NCBI GenBank assembly: GCA_031556035.1
Contig: JAVBTT010000003.1
Location: 1 to 64,000 of the forward strand
Length of the DNA stretch: 64,000 nucleotides
Source: JAVBTT01 sp031556035
GTDB lineage: Bacteria > Bacillota > Clostridia > Oscillospirales > UBA929
Direction: 5' to 3'
Shown here piece by piece: positions 49,368 to 58,974 of this stretch (position 1 is its first letter; each line of letters opens with the position of its first letter). The position numbers were made by a program, and so were the translations under genes. The notes beneath the pieces are model-generated. The model searched no databases. It saw only the letters and a list, made by a program, of their open reading frames with translations, and was not told where the DNA came from.

Positions 49368-50846
49368 TTACAAAATGATGCAGATAAGTCCTCCGCTGCC
49401 CTCGTTGATAATGCGCTGGAGGGTCTCCTGTAATTTCGCGCGCGCGTCGTCCGGCATTTTCTTCAGCTTGCTGTTAAGACCCTCGCTGACCAGATCGTGA
49501 AGGCTCTTGCCGAAGATATTGCTCTGCCATATCTTTTCAGGCTCGTCGTCGAACTCGCTCATCAGATAGTTTATCAAATCCTCGCTCTGCCGCTCGCTGC
49601 CGACAATCGGATCAACCACCGTCTCAATATCCGCTCTGATCATATGGATCGACGGTGCGGACGCGCGCAGCCGCACGCCGTAGCTCCCGCCGTGCTTGAT
49701 TATCTCCGGGTCCTCAAGCTTGAGCTCGTCGGCGCTGGGCATCACGATGCCGTACCCGTTTTCCCGCACCTCACGCAGCGCGGCCTCGACTTTGTCGTAC
49801 TCGGTCTTGACGCTGGAAAGCCCGCTTAGCAATTTGAGCAGATCCCCGTCGTCCGCTATCTCAAAGCCGGACTGCTCTCCGAGCGTACGGTAGAACAGCT
49901 CGCGCGGCAGCTCGACATTCGCGAGCGCCACACCGGTTCCCATGTTGATGCCGGCGATACGCACCATTGAGATGTCAGGGCAGACCTTCATGGCCTCGAG
50001 CACATCCTCGACATCGCGGATTTTCTGCATCTTTTCCGCGCTCTTGAGCATCGCGGAATACAGCCCGCTCTTGATCGGATGCTCAAACGGCAGCGCGTCG
50101 ATCCATGACGGCAGGTTCAACCCGAGCTCCACCACCGGGAACTCGTAAAGCACCCCCTTGATTATCCCGTTGACCTCACGGTCCTGAAGCTCCATGCAGT
50201 TGACCGCCAGCGTGGTGACACCGAACTTGTTGCTTATCTCCTCGCACACCGCCTGAGCCAGAGGGGACTCGGGATAAACCGAGTTGACCATTACAAGAAA
50301 CGGCTTGCCGAGTGCCTGCAGCTCTTTGATCACGCGCTCCTCTGCGCCTATATAATCCTCCCTGGGAATATCCGTTATTGTGCCGTCGGTCGTTACGACT
50401 ATGCCGATTGTGGAATGCTCGTCTATGACCTTGCGCGTGCCTATTTCGGCCGCCTCTGCCATTGGTATCTCGTACTCATACCACGGCGTGTTTACCATTC
50501 TCGGCCTGCCGTCCTCAAAGTGGCCGATCGCGCTGTCCACCATGTAGCCCACGCAGTCGATGAGCCGTACGCTCATCTTGGCTCCGTCGCCCACGGATAT
50601 CTCGACAGCCTCCTCCGGCACAAATTTCGGCTCAGCGGTCATCACGGTGCGCCCCGAGCCGGATTGCGGCAGCTCATCGCGCGCCCTGTCACGGCGGTAT
50701 TCGTTATCGATCCTCGGGAGAACTAGGGCTTCCATAAAGCGTTTGATAAAGGTGGATTTCCCCGTACGAACAGGGCCAACAACGCCTATATAGATATCCC
50801 CGTCCGTACGAAGCGCGATATCCTCATATATCCTGCGGTTTTCCAA
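49368..50846 (-). CDS. spoIVA: Stage IV sporulation protein A
   Basis: 492 aa, matching SpoIVA over its whole length. It has the Walker A-type GVVGPVRTGKSTFIKRF, switch motif LIDCVGYMV, the GIVVTTDGTITDIPREDY block, NSVYPESPLAQAV and the conserved C-terminus ending EGSGGLICIIL. SpoIVA is an ATPase that polymerises on the forespore outer membrane and forms the basement layer of the spore coat, so the host makes endospores. The start is TTG 50846 with a GGGGGAAAAGG Shine-Dalgarno. A candidate sigma-E promoter lies at 50885-50915. It is monocistronic, between the S8 protease and hppA. Confidence 0.98.
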   Translation of the reverse strand: MENRRIYEDIALRTDGDIYIGVVGPVRTGKSTFIKRFMEALVLPRIDNEYRRDRARDELPQSGSGRTVMTAEPKFVPEEAVEISVGDGAKMSVRLIDCVGYMVDSAIGHFEDGRPRMVNTPWYEYEIPMAEAAEIGTRKVIDEHSTIGIVVTTDGTITDIPREDYIGAEERVIKELQALGKPFLVMVNSVYPESPLAQAVCEEISNKFGVTTLAVNCMELQDREVNGIIKGVLYEFPVVELGLNLPSWIDALPFEHPIKSGLYSAMLKSAEKMQKIRDVEDVLEAMKVCPDISMVRIAGINMGTGVALANVELPRELFYRTLGEQSGFEIADDGDLLKLLSGLSSVKTEYDKVEAALREVRENGYGIVMPSADELKLEDPEIIKHGGSYGVRLRASAPSIHMIRADIETVVDPIVGSERQSEDLINYLMSEFDDEPEKIWQSNIFGKSLHDLVSEGLNSKLKKMPDDARAKLQETLQRIINEGSGGLICIIL

Positions 50847-50884
50847 AGCCTTTTCCCCCTTGCAGCATGTTTGGATTTCACTTC

Positions 50885-50915
50885 ATGTATATGGGGTTTT
50901 GTCCCGCAATATTAC
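50885..50915 (-). promoter_or_regulatory. Candidate sigma-E (sporulation) promoter of spoIVA
   Basis: On the minus strand GTAATATT, 14 bp, CATATACAT. The -35 fits the sigma-E consensus ending ATATT, the -10 only partly fits CATACAAT, and the spacer length is right. spoIVA is under sigma-E control in B. subtilis. Confidence 0.4.
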
Positions 50916-50961
50916 GGGAAAATGTATTTGGTTTTGGAAAACGCCCTAATAACATAATGTG

Positions 50962-51004
50962 CAGCGCCCCCGCCGTTCAGAACGGCGGGGGCGCTGATTT
51001 TTCA
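50962..51004. terminator. 16-bp stem between spoIVA and hppA
   Basis: CAGCGCCCCCGCCGTT, CAG, AACGGCGGGGGCGCTG, then ATTTTTC on the plus strand. It lies just past the hppA stop codon (minus strand); the T-run is on the opposite side, so it may act in both directions or simply protect the mRNA end. Confidence 0.65.
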
Positions 51005-51022
51005 TACAATCAGGTATTAGTA

Positions 51023-53140
51023 TTACTTAATGATTGAGAACGCTATGATGACGCCCGCGAATACGATGGAGACCATGGACAGCAGCTTTATAAGGATATT
51101 GATTGACGGGCCGGAAGTGTCCTTAAACGGGTCGCCCACGGTGTCGCCCACAACGGCCGCCTTATGCTGATCCGAGCCCTTGCCGCCCAGCTTGCCGGAC
51201 TCGATGTACTTCTTCGCGTTATCCCACGCGCCGCCGGAGTTTGCCATCATGATAGCGAGCACGAACCCGGACGCGGTGGCCCCGGCAAGCATGCCGGCAA
51301 CGCCATTGACCCCAAGAATTATTCCGACTATGATCGGGGAGATTATGCCGGTGAGGGCCGGAAGGATCATCTCCTTCTGCGCGCCGCGCGTACAGATATC
51401 AACGCAGGCGGCGTAGTCCGGGTCGGCCTTGCCGTCCATCAGCCCCTTGATCTCGCGGAACTGGCGGCGCACCTCGACCACAATCGCCTGGGCCGCGCGG
51501 CCGACAGCTTTCATCGTCATGGAGGAGAACAGGAACGGGAGCATGGCTCCGACGAACAGGCCGATGAGCACCGGCGGATTTGTAATGCTCAGATCCAGAT
51601 TGAAGTCCGGCGCCTTGATCTTGATCTCGTCAATATAGGCCGCGATCAGGGCCAGCGCCGTCAGCGCGGCCGAGCCGATGGCAAAACCCTTGCCGGTCGC
51701 GGCGGTCGTATTGCCGAGCGAATCCAGCGCGTCGGTGCGCTCGCGCACCTCATGGGGCAGGTGGGACATCTCGGCGATGCCGCCCGCGTTGTCGGCGACC
51801 GGGCCGTAAGCGTCGGTCGCGAGGGTGATTCCCAGGGTAGACAGCATTCCAACCGCGGAAATACCGACTCCGTAAAGCCCCATGGAATAGCTCCCGGCGC
51901 CACCGGAAGCGAAAAAGCTCACAAGCACGGATACTCCGACTATGATTACCGGGATTGCGGTCGACAGCATGCCCAGCGAGAGCCCGCCGATAATTATAGT
52001 CGCGGATCCGGTCTTGCTGGCGTCGGCCAGCTCCTTTGTGGGCTTGTAGGTGTCGGAGGTGTAATACTCGGTGAAGAAGCCGATCAACACCCCGGCAATG
52101 AGTCCGGAAATAACCGCAGCGTATATGCCTATGCGCCCGGGGTTGTTGGCGCAGTCCAGCGAATACCATATGATCGGGAAAGCCGCGACCACTATAATAG
52201 CCGAGGATATGTACGTGCCCTTGCGCAGGGCGGAAAGCAGCGACTTCTGGTCGGTCTTTTCGCCCGAGCGGACAAAGAATGTACCAACTATAGAGGCCAG
52301 CGTGCCCACAGCCGCGAGCAGCATCGGCACGGCGGCCCCACCGAAGCCGAACCCGGCGGACACGGCCAGCGCGAGCGTCGCGACTATCGAGCCGACATAG
52401 GACTCATAAAGGTCTGCGCCCATACCGGCCACATCGCCCACGTTGTCGCCAACATTGTCTGCGATGACCGCGGGATTGCGCGGGTCATCCTCGGGAATGC
52501 CCGCCTCAACCTTGCCGACCAGGTCCGCGCCGACGTCCGCGGCCTTTGTGAAGATGCCGCCGCCGACGCGCGCGAACAGCGCCATGCTGGACGCGCCCAT
52601 GCCGAAGGTCAGCATCGCCGAGGATATCGCGCTGATTTGCGCGGCCTGATCCGCGGCGAGATTCGCGTAGAATACATACTTCAGAAGGAAAAACCAGATG
52701 GACAGATCCAGCAGGCCAAGCCCGACCACGGTGAAGCCCATGACCGCGCCCGACGAGAACGCGACGCGAAGGCCCTTGTTGAGGCCCTCAAACGAGGCCT
52801 GCGCGGTTCTCGCGTTGGCGGCGGTGGCTATTTTCATGCCGATAAAGCCGGAGAGACCGGAGAAGAAGCCGCCCGTGATGAAGGCGAAGGGGACAAACGG
52901 GGTGAGGAACTTGAAGATTGCCATGACGCCAAGAATAACAAACATCGCGATGAAGAACAGGCCAACGCCAGTGTACTGGCGCTTGAGATATGCGTTGGCG
53001 CCCTTCCGTATGGCCGCCGAGATGCGCTGCATTGCCTCGGTTCCCTCCGAGAACTTGTATATCTTGCGGGCCTGGTAAAGCGCGAACAGCAACGCGAGAA
53101 TTGAACCGACCGGAGCGAGTACAAACAGCTTTTCTACCAT
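51023..53140 (-). CDS. hppA: K+-stimulated membrane-bound pyrophosphatase (H+ or Na+ pump)
   Basis: 705 aa with about sixteen membrane spans. The catalytic loop DVGADLVGKVEAGIPEDDPR and NPAVIADNVGDNVGDVAGMG coordinates Mg-pyrophosphate; a second acidic block is DNAGGIAEMSHLPHEVRERT and the third DTVGDPFKDTSGPSINILI. The GNTTAATGKGFA segment has Ala where K+-independent enzymes have Lys, so it should be K+-stimulated. Whether it pumps Na+ or H+ cannot be settled by eye. It uses pyrophosphate to energise the membrane, a common energy saver in anaerobes. AGGGGG precedes the ATG; the promoter is at 53248-53276. Confidence 0.97.
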   Translation of the reverse strand: MVEKLFVLAPVGSILALLFALYQARKIYKFSEGTEAMQRISAAIRKGANAYLKRQYTGVGLFFIAMFVILGVMAIFKFLTPFVPFAFITGGFFSGLSGFIGMKIATAANARTAQASFEGLNKGLRVAFSSGAVMGFTVVGLGLLDLSIWFFLLKYVFYANLAADQAAQISAISSAMLTFGMGASSMALFARVGGGIFTKAADVGADLVGKVEAGIPEDDPRNPAVIADNVGDNVGDVAGMGADLYESYVGSIVATLALAVSAGFGFGGAAVPMLLAAVGTLASIVGTFFVRSGEKTDQKSLLSALRKGTYISSAIIVVAAFPIIWYSLDCANNPGRIGIYAAVISGLIAGVLIGFFTEYYTSDTYKPTKELADASKTGSATIIIGGLSLGMLSTAIPVIIVGVSVLVSFFASGGAGSYSMGLYGVGISAVGMLSTLGITLATDAYGPVADNAGGIAEMSHLPHEVRERTDALDSLGNTTAATGKGFAIGSAALTALALIAAYIDEIKIKAPDFNLDLSITNPPVLIGLFVGAMLPFLFSSMTMKAVGRAAQAIVVEVRRQFREIKGLMDGKADPDYAACVDICTRGAQKEMILPALTGIISPIIVGIILGVNGVAGMLAGATASGFVLAIMMANSGGAWDNAKKYIESGKLGGKGSDQHKAAVVGDTVGDPFKDTSGPSINILIKLLSMVSIVFAGVIIAFSIIK

Positions 53141-53247
53141 ATGTATACCCCCTGCGCATAATAAAATCGAGAGTGTTGAAGCCCGGCTGCGGTGATGCGC
53201 GTCCCCCCTCCTGTTTCTCTAGTTGTAAACACTCCCATACGTAATCT

Positions 53248-53276
53248 ATAATATTACATGGTCGACAAAAAGACAA
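53248..53276 (-). promoter_or_regulatory. Sigma-A promoter of hppA
   Basis: On the minus strand TTGTCT (53276-53271), 17 bp, TATTAT (53253-53248). Confidence 0.7.
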
Positions 53277-53389
53277 CTCTAAAATAGCAGGTTTTTCGAT
53301 TTTGCGCAGACATTTTGCGCGGCGCGAAGCTTTAGGAAATATGTTGGCCCGCATCAATATGCCGAGAATTATTTTTCGCGGGAGAGGTA

Positions 53390-53418
53390 TTGACAAACTG
53401 AGACTTTAAAGGTATTAT
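53390..53418 (+). promoter_or_regulatory. Sigma-A promoter of the tRNA cluster
   Basis: A perfect TTGACA (53390-53395), 17 bp, TATTAT (53413-53418), 112 bp upstream of tRNA-Phe. Confidence 0.8.
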
Positions 53419-53529
53419 AGACACTCAGGAAGTGATCCTGGAGCGCAGAGCGGGAAAATACCTGGATATGGGCTCATGGATTTGTTGGTTTAATCCCTTG
53501 AAATTCCTGAATGGTCAAGCATTAGTTTT

Positions 53530-53605
<76 letters not shown>

Positions 53606-53695
53606 GCAGCATGCTTTCCCCCTCCGGCGGACCCCGCTCAGGATGGGGAAAGCGGCATTGTCCAACTGGGGCGTTCTTTGGTTTTGTTTTTTCTT

Positions 53696-53770
53696 GCGGG
53701 AGTGACTCAGTGGTAGAGTGTCACCTTGCCAAGGTGAAAGTCGCGGGTTCGAATCCCGTCTTCCGCTCCA
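53696..53770 (+). tRNA. tRNA-Gly (anticodon GCC)
   Basis: 75 nt. Acceptor GCGGGAG against CTTCCGC, anticodon loop CTTGCCAAG, T-arm GCGGGTTCGAATCCCGT, discriminator T and encoded CCA. Confidence 0.97.
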
Positions 53771-53799
53771 GCTTTCCCGGGATGCCCGGATTTTGAGGG

Positions 53800-53869
53800 T
53801 TAAGGCCAAAGACTAAAGACTAATGAAGAAAACTCTCTTTTAGTTTTTTGTCTTTGGTCTTAATCTTTT
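53800..53869 (+). terminator. Long hairpin with U-run inside the tRNA cluster
   Basis: TTAAGGCCAAAGACTAAAGA (53800-) pairs with TCTTTGGTCTTAA (ending 53863) and is followed by TCTTTTT. It lies between tRNA-Gly and tRNA-Cys, so it may terminate part of the transcripts before tRNA-Cys or serve as a processing signal. Confidence 0.55.
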
Positions 53870-53871
53870 TC

Positions 53872-53946
53872 GGCGCCATAGCCAAGTGGTAAGGCAGCGG
53901 ACTGCAAATCCGCGATTCCCCGGTCCGAATCCGGGTGGCGCCTCCA
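53872..53946 (+). tRNA. tRNA-Cys (anticodon GCA)
   Basis: 75 nt. Acceptor GGCGCCA against TGGCGCC, anticodon loop ACTGCAAAT, T-arm CCGGTCCGAATCCGG, discriminator T, encoded CCA. Confidence 0.97.
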
Positions 53947-53951
53947 AAGGG

Positions 53952-53992
53952 AAGAGCCGTCAGCGCAATGCTGGCGGCTCCTTGCGTTTTGT
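53952..53992 (+). terminator. Terminator of the tRNA cluster
   Basis: Stem AGAGCCGTCAGC / GCTGGCGGCTC with one mismatch, loop GCAAT, tail CTTGCGTTTTG. It ends the plus-strand tRNA unit just before the convergent GH5 gene end. Confidence 0.75.
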
Positions 53993-53998
53993 AATCAG

Positions 53999-55432
53999 CT
54001 ACGGCCCTCCAAGGGCCTTCCCGTTCGCGCCCAGCGCAACGGCGTGGTCAAGACCGACGAACCTGCCGCCCTCCTGCCACAATACGCTTTTGACAAACGC
54101 GTATTTTTCCTCGTCCCAAGTGGAAAAATCGTCCTGCACAAGTCCCCCGGTGTCACCCGAATTGGCGTTATAGCACCAGAACACATGCCCCAGCCGGTTC
54201 TTTTCTATCAGCTCGCGCAGACATGTCATCCACCGCAGATCCGACTGGGAAAGCGTTCCTCCCCATTCGCCTATCAGCAGCGGAGCAATTTCCTTTTCGT
54301 GTATGAACATCCAGTTGTCCTTCCAGCAATCCGCGTAAAGGGTCTCGAAGGTATAGCCCTCGCGGAACCATGGCTGGGCGTATACGGACGGCCCATAGTC
54401 GTGCGGGGAATAGACGAGCTTGTCCGAATGCTCGCCCAGCTCCAGGGGGAAATCAGCCACTCCGCGCAGGTTCCCGCCCCACCAGTTGTAATAATAGTCA
54501 CCGGAATTTGACGAGGAATAATCCCCATTGCCCTTTATATCCTTTGGATACGCTTCAACGCCCTCTACCACGACCAGCGCATTCGGATTCGCCTTCAGCA
54601 CCCGCAGCGCGGCTTTCCGGGCGGCGTTTCTCCAGTTGTTCGGAACCTCGGAGCCGTTCCAGACAGCGAAATTTCCGTCCTGCGGGCTCCCGTGGGGCTC
54701 GTTTTTCAGATCATAGGCCAAAATAGTGTCGTCGAGCCTGTAGCGCTCCGCCATCCACTCCAGGGCGGACAAATAGTCCTCCTCCGAAATATCCCCGTCG
54801 TACCAGAGGGGGTATGTATGTCCGGTCGGGTCTGATTTTACGCTCTGGATCGTTATCATGACCTTGATGCCGATTCGGGAGCATACGGACAGAGCGTAAT
54901 CGAATATCTCCAGGCTGTTTTTTCCCTCGAGCTCCCTGTTTACGGAGAAGTTGCAGTTGGCGGGGGGGTAATCCCCTTGCGACCATCTGAGGATAAGCTC
55001 CGCTGAGAACGGTACACGCAAAAGGTTGAAGCCCCTGTCGGCTATGCCCTGCAGCGAGTCCTCCAGGTTCGCGGCCCACAGCCCGTCAAACGCGTTGGTG
55101 CCGGTGTTGTATCCAAACCAGCTTACGCCTGTGACCCATACCTCGCTTCCCCCGCTGTCGATAATGGCATTGCCGTCCGTACTCAGCCAGTCGTCTTCCT
55201 GAGCGGGGCTGCTGCCCGCGGAATACGCGGTGGCGGGAACGCCGGAGAGCGGGGGGGCGTCGGCCGGAGATATCTCGACCTGTGCCTGTGTTTCAGATGA
55301 GGTTGAAAGGTCGGCTTGGGGAGTGGCGGACTCTTGCTGCCACAGAAGGTAAGCGGTGTTGCTGCCGGAGCAGGACGAGAGTACGAGAATAGAGGCAATC
55401 ACTGTCGTTATCACGGCGGGTATTCTCTTCAT
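53999..55432 (-). CDS. GH5-family glucanase-like lipoprotein
   Basis: 477 aa. Signal peptide with lipobox (ASILVLSSCSG; lipidated Cys), then a Ser/Thr/Ala/Pro linker of ~55 residues. The (beta/alpha)8 domain starts near 80 (WLSTDGNAIIDSGGSEVWVT). Catalytic residues: general acid Glu245 in YDLKNEPHGS and nucleophile Glu389 in LLIGEWGGTLS; LLRVPFSAELILRW is the family Arg motif. GH5 proteins act as endo-glucanases, mannanases or related enzymes, so this likely trims beta-linked plant polysaccharide at the cell surface. ATG 55432 starts the signal peptide; the Shine-Dalgarno (GGTGA) is weak. Confidence 0.9.
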   Translation of the reverse strand: MKRIPAVITTVIASILVLSSCSGSNTAYLLWQQESATPQADLSTSSETQAQVEISPADAPPLSGVPATAYSAGSSPAQEDDWLSTDGNAIIDSGGSEVWVTGVSWFGYNTGTNAFDGLWAANLEDSLQGIADRGFNLLRVPFSAELILRWSQGDYPPANCNFSVNRELEGKNSLEIFDYALSVCSRIGIKVMITIQSVKSDPTGHTYPLWYDGDISEEDYLSALEWMAERYRLDDTILAYDLKNEPHGSPQDGNFAVWNGSEVPNNWRNAARKAALRVLKANPNALVVVEGVEAYPKDIKGNGDYSSSNSGDYYYNWWGGNLRGVADFPLELGEHSDKLVYSPHDYGPSVYAQPWFREGYTFETLYADCWKDNWMFIHEKEIAPLLIGEWGGTLSQSDLRWMTCLRELIEKNRLGHVFWCYNANSGDTGGLVQDDFSTWDEEKYAFVKSVLWQEGGRFVGLDHAVALGANGKALGGP

Positions 55433-55574
55433 TCCGTCACCGCCCGCTTTTTGATTTGGCTTTTCTGACCGAGATTCTGTTTGCATAAAAATTCAAAATT
55501 ATTCTATCACCCGGCGCGTATTTTGTCAACTTTACACATTGGCATCTCCAATTCGCGAAAAAATTCTTATACTA

Positions 55575-58500
55575 TTACCAGGGCATCAGCCCGATATCCA
55601 GCATGAATTCCGGACCGTTGGCCCTGTACCGCTCAAGCCGCTCGCCTCCGCAGCTCGCCGAGCCTATGCCTGACATGGCCGCGTCCACACACAGCACGGT
55701 GTGCCCGCAGGGGGAGAGCTCAAAGTTGTGGGCCGCCCTTGTGAGCTCCTCCTGCGTGTATGGGGACGCGCTGAAGCTGAACGGAGCGGCAGGGGGAGCG
55801 TTGACACGAAGCGCGTGCCCCCCTCCTTCGGCGGAAACGTAAAGACATCCCCAATGGCTGCCGTTTTCCTGGGGGTTGATACAGTCCTCGTGCATATCTT
55901 CGAGTGTTGATGTGAACAGACCCATGCGGGAGGCCCTGCGCATATCGATATAGCTCCCGTGGGGGCCGTACCCGAAGTAGGATATATCCCTCATGCCACC
56001 GTCCAGGAACAGCCTGAGGCCGAAGCGCGGCAGGAAGGGGAAGTACTCGTTTTTGCGCGCAGTTATTTTAATGCGTATCGCGCCGCTGTCCGGCACCGTC
56101 ACCTCGCAGACGCCCCGCATCGCCGGCTCAAGCGAAGCGCTGAGCAGCGCAAAGTCCGTCGACAGGCTCAGCCCCCCGGCGTCCATCGCGCCCCTTGTCT
56201 CGTAGACCCTGGAGGCGGTGCGGTCATAGCGGAACGCCCTCCAGTCGGCCTCTATCCTCATGTCGTTGTCGGTCGGCGCACGCCATATATTGAACCCCAT
56301 CGGCCCGGCCAGCAGCTCCCCGCCTCCGGCAGATATCCGCGAAAAGAGCCCGGTGCGCTTGTCGAAGGCGTATTCAAAGCTTCCGCGCTCGTTTTCGCCT
56401 CTTATTATCATCTCATGCCCGGCGTCGACGCTCTCCAGCCCTCTGCCGCCCTTCGGAGCAGCCACAAACGGGCAGGCAGAGAGCGGGCCGGACGGAACCG
56501 CGAGCTGGTCAAAGCCGGTTTCCTCCCCTGCCTCGCAGCAGCAGTGAGGGAGCTTCACAACATAAAACAGGGTCAGATATGCCGCTCCCCTGGCGCGCGG
56601 GAGCTCGGGCCTCTTCAGCTCAACCGTCGCTCTCGGCGGTATTGGCGGCAGCTCAATTTCCCCCTGGGCGGCGAGCTTCCCGTTTTCCTCAAAAATCCAG
56701 CGCAGGGAATACAGCTTACCCGCGTCCGCGAAATCCAGGGTGCTCCTGAGCCTCAGCCTGTCGCCGGCAAGGGACGCCCTGAGCGGGCGCAGCACGTTTT
56801 TGTACTCTATAAGCCCTGTGTGCGGCTCGCGGTCCGGGGAGACAAGCCCGTCCACGCAGTAGCGCCCGTCGTTAGGCTCCTCGCCGAAGTCACCGCCGTA
56901 CAGGAAGCGGGCGCGTCCGTCCGGCGCGAAACCGTCCCGCACCGCGTGGTCGCACCACTCCCAGACAAAGCCTCCGGCGAAGCCGGGATGGCGCTCCATG
57001 CACTCGTAATAGTCCTCAAGGTCACCCGGGCCGGTGCCCATCGCGTGGCTGTACTCGCACAGGACAAACGGCTTCTTATTGTTTTCATCCGCGAAGTACG
57101 CCTCAATCCTCTCCACCGGACTGTACATCTCGCTGACAACGCTCAGCTTGGAGTAGTCCGGCTTGCGTCCCTTAAATGTGATAAGACTCTCATAGTGGAT
57201 AATGCGCGACGGGTCGTGCTCCGACACCCAGCTCGCCGCGTTCTCAAAGTTTTCGCCCCAACCGGACTCGTTGCCGAGCGACCAGAACAGGACGCAGCCC
57301 CTGTTTATATCCCGGCGGCACAGCGCCTGCACCCTGTCCAGAATCGCATTTTTAAACATCGGCTCATCCGCGAGAATCGCGTACATTTCCTCGGCATACT
57401 TTCTGGTACGCGCGTCAACCGTTCCGTGCGACTCGATGTCGGCCTCGTCTATCACATACAGCCCCAGCTCGTCGCATATCTCCAGCAGCAACGGCGAGGG
57501 CGGATAGTGGCTTGTGCGCAGCGCGTTTATATTGTGCCTTTTCATCATGGTTATGTCGCGCAGCATCCGGCTGTAATCCACAGCGTAGCCGACGTCTGGG
57601 TCGGAGTCGTGCCGGTTGACGCCCTTAAAGCGCACCGGGGCCCCGTTTAAATATATTGCTCCGTTCTTTGTCTCCACCCTGCGAAGCCCGAGCCGGTCGG
57701 TTATATATTCGTCCGGCTGACCGTCCGCCGTTATGCGCAACGTGAGAGTGTACAGCGCGGGGGCTTCAGCGTTCCACAGAAACGGCGCTTTGATTTCAAT
57801 CTCGGCCGAGGCCTCCCCGGAGGACAGCTCGGCGCACCCCTCATAGACAACGGAGCCGTCCGGCGCGGCAAGGACGATCCCGGCGCGCAGTGACGGAGCG
57901 GCATTCTGCGCGGTCATCTCGAGAGTGACTCTGGCGCGGGAAAAATCCCCGTCAAAGGACATGTCGGCCCTGTAGTCCCACAGCCTCGACTGTGGGCGGC
58001 GCAGCAGGTAAACGTCCCGGAATATCCCCGACATGCGCAGCTTGTCCTGATCCTCAAGATAGGTGCCGTCGCAGTATTTGAGCACGCATAGCGTCAGCGT
58101 GTTCGCTCCCTCGCGCAGCAGCGTTGTCAGATCGAATTCCGAGGGGGAGTGGGAGACCTGGCTGTACCCGGCGAACTTCCCGTTCAGCCACAGATAGCAG
58201 CAGCTGTCGACTCCCTCCAGCACCAGATGGGTGTCCAGACCGTCTCCGTGGTGCTCAAACTCCCTGAGGTAGACGCCGCATGGGTTTTCGGCGGGAACCC
58301 TCGGGAAGTCAAACGGTATGGGGTAACGGGTGTTCAGATAGCGGTTTATATCGTGCCCCTGGAGGTTCCACATCCCCGGCACGGCAATTTCTGAAAAGCC
58401 CTCGGGCTGGTGAGCCTCCGAGACAGCCGAGGCAAGCGACGGATAAAGCCTGAAAAGCCATTTCCCGTTCAGGGAGACGGTGCGCGCTCCGTTGAGCCTC

Positions 58501-58616
58501 TCTCCACCGATACGGGGCGCTGGGGTATCGGACGGAATGTAATAGCAACGGCGGGGCAAAGTCCCCAGATGCAAAGCCTTCGGGTTCTCGTGAAAATATT
58601 CTGTAAGCACGCGCAT
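55575..58616 (-). CDS. lacZ: Beta-galactosidase, GH2 family (LacZ type)
   Basis: 1013 aa, the length of E. coli LacZ. Five-domain order is recognisable: jelly roll (LNGKWLFRLYPSLASA, VPGMWNLQGHDINRYLNT), Ig-like, the TIM barrel with acid/base Glu450 (LFWSLGNESGWGENF) and nucleophile Glu521 (FVLCEYSHAMGTGPGDLEDY), then a beta domain and the C-terminal Bgal_small_N domain (GFNIWRAPTDNDMRIE). No signal peptide, so it cleaves lactose or beta-galactosides in the cytosol. No lacY, lacI or other lac neighbours are near. AAGGA lies close upstream of ATG 58616. Other GH2 activities remain possible. Confidence 0.96.
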   Translation of the reverse strand: MRVLTEYFHENPKALHLGTLPRRCYYIPSDTPAPRIGGERLNGARTVSLNGKWLFRLYPSLASAVSEAHQPEGFSEIAVPGMWNLQGHDINRYLNTRYPIPFDFPRVPAENPCGVYLREFEHHGDGLDTHLVLEGVDSCCYLWLNGKFAGYSQVSHSPSEFDLTTLLREGANTLTLCVLKYCDGTYLEDQDKLRMSGIFRDVYLLRRPQSRLWDYRADMSFDGDFSRARVTLEMTAQNAAPSLRAGIVLAAPDGSVVYEGCAELSSGEASAEIEIKAPFLWNAEAPALYTLTLRITADGQPDEYITDRLGLRRVETKNGAIYLNGAPVRFKGVNRHDSDPDVGYAVDYSRMLRDITMMKRHNINALRTSHYPPSPLLLEICDELGLYVIDEADIESHGTVDARTRKYAEEMYAILADEPMFKNAILDRVQALCRRDINRGCVLFWSLGNESGWGENFENAASWVSEHDPSRIIHYESLITFKGRKPDYSKLSVVSEMYSPVERIEAYFADENNKKPFVLCEYSHAMGTGPGDLEDYYECMERHPGFAGGFVWEWCDHAVRDGFAPDGRARFLYGGDFGEEPNDGRYCVDGLVSPDREPHTGLIEYKNVLRPLRASLAGDRLRLRSTLDFADAGKLYSLRWIFEENGKLAAQGEIELPPIPPRATVELKRPELPRARGAAYLTLFYVVKLPHCCCEAGEETGFDQLAVPSGPLSACPFVAAPKGGRGLESVDAGHEMIIRGENERGSFEYAFDKRTGLFSRISAGGGELLAGPMGFNIWRAPTDNDMRIEADWRAFRYDRTASRVYETRGAMDAGGLSLSTDFALLSASLEPAMRGVCEVTVPDSGAIRIKITARKNEYFPFLPRFGLRLFLDGGMRDISYFGYGPHGSYIDMRRASRMGLFTSTLEDMHEDCINPQENGSHWGCLYVSAEGGGHALRVNAPPAAPFSFSASPYTQEELTRAAHNFELSPCGHTVLCVDAAMSGIGSASCGGERLERYRANGPEFMLDIGLMPW

Positions 58617-58974
58617 CCATCCTTATTGTACTATTTGGCGCCAGAAACAAAAGGCAGGTATCATAATATCATAAAGTTGTCATTATGTCGATTGATATCG
58701 CAGGCTTAAAGTTTTTCCCATGCAATATTTAGTCGCTAATCCAATAATTGATACAAAATATTTTATATATTTGGCCGGAGTTACGATATAGATATATGCC
58801 CCGGATAAAAACTTTGGTGATAGTAAAAGTATTTTGTTTGAAAATCAAAAATTAATATACATTTCCTATAAAACATAGTATACTGTGCTTGGTAATCGGC
58901 GTCCACACGCCGTCCATCCGGAAAGGCTTGCCACGCAGGCCTTGTCCGCCATCGCACGGAAAGGACGAGTTACA
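58617..58974. other. AT-rich divergent spacer between lacZ and HD-GYP gene
   Basis: 358 bp. The middle (58660-58880) is strikingly AT-rich compared with its surroundings and must hold both promoters. I could not call a well-spaced -35/-10 pair with confidence, and no gene or RNA motif is visible. Confidence 0.45.

Larger units (their letters stand above)
53141..53529. other. Divergent region between hppA and the tRNA cluster
   Basis: 389 bp with no gene seen. It holds two well-formed promoters pointing away from each other (hppA, minus; tRNA-Phe, plus). The ~110-nt leader before tRNA-Phe has no recognised RNA motif. Confidence 0.6.

Noticed and set aside
51164..53104. 646-aa plus-strand ORF opposite hppA
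   Set aside because: It is rich in Arg/Gly/His from the complement of membrane codons; hppA on the other strand is unambiguous.
55959..57650. 563-aa plus-strand ORF opposite lacZ
   Set aside because: It is a mirror frame of a GC-rich gene; both lacZ catalytic motifs lie on the minus strand in this interval.
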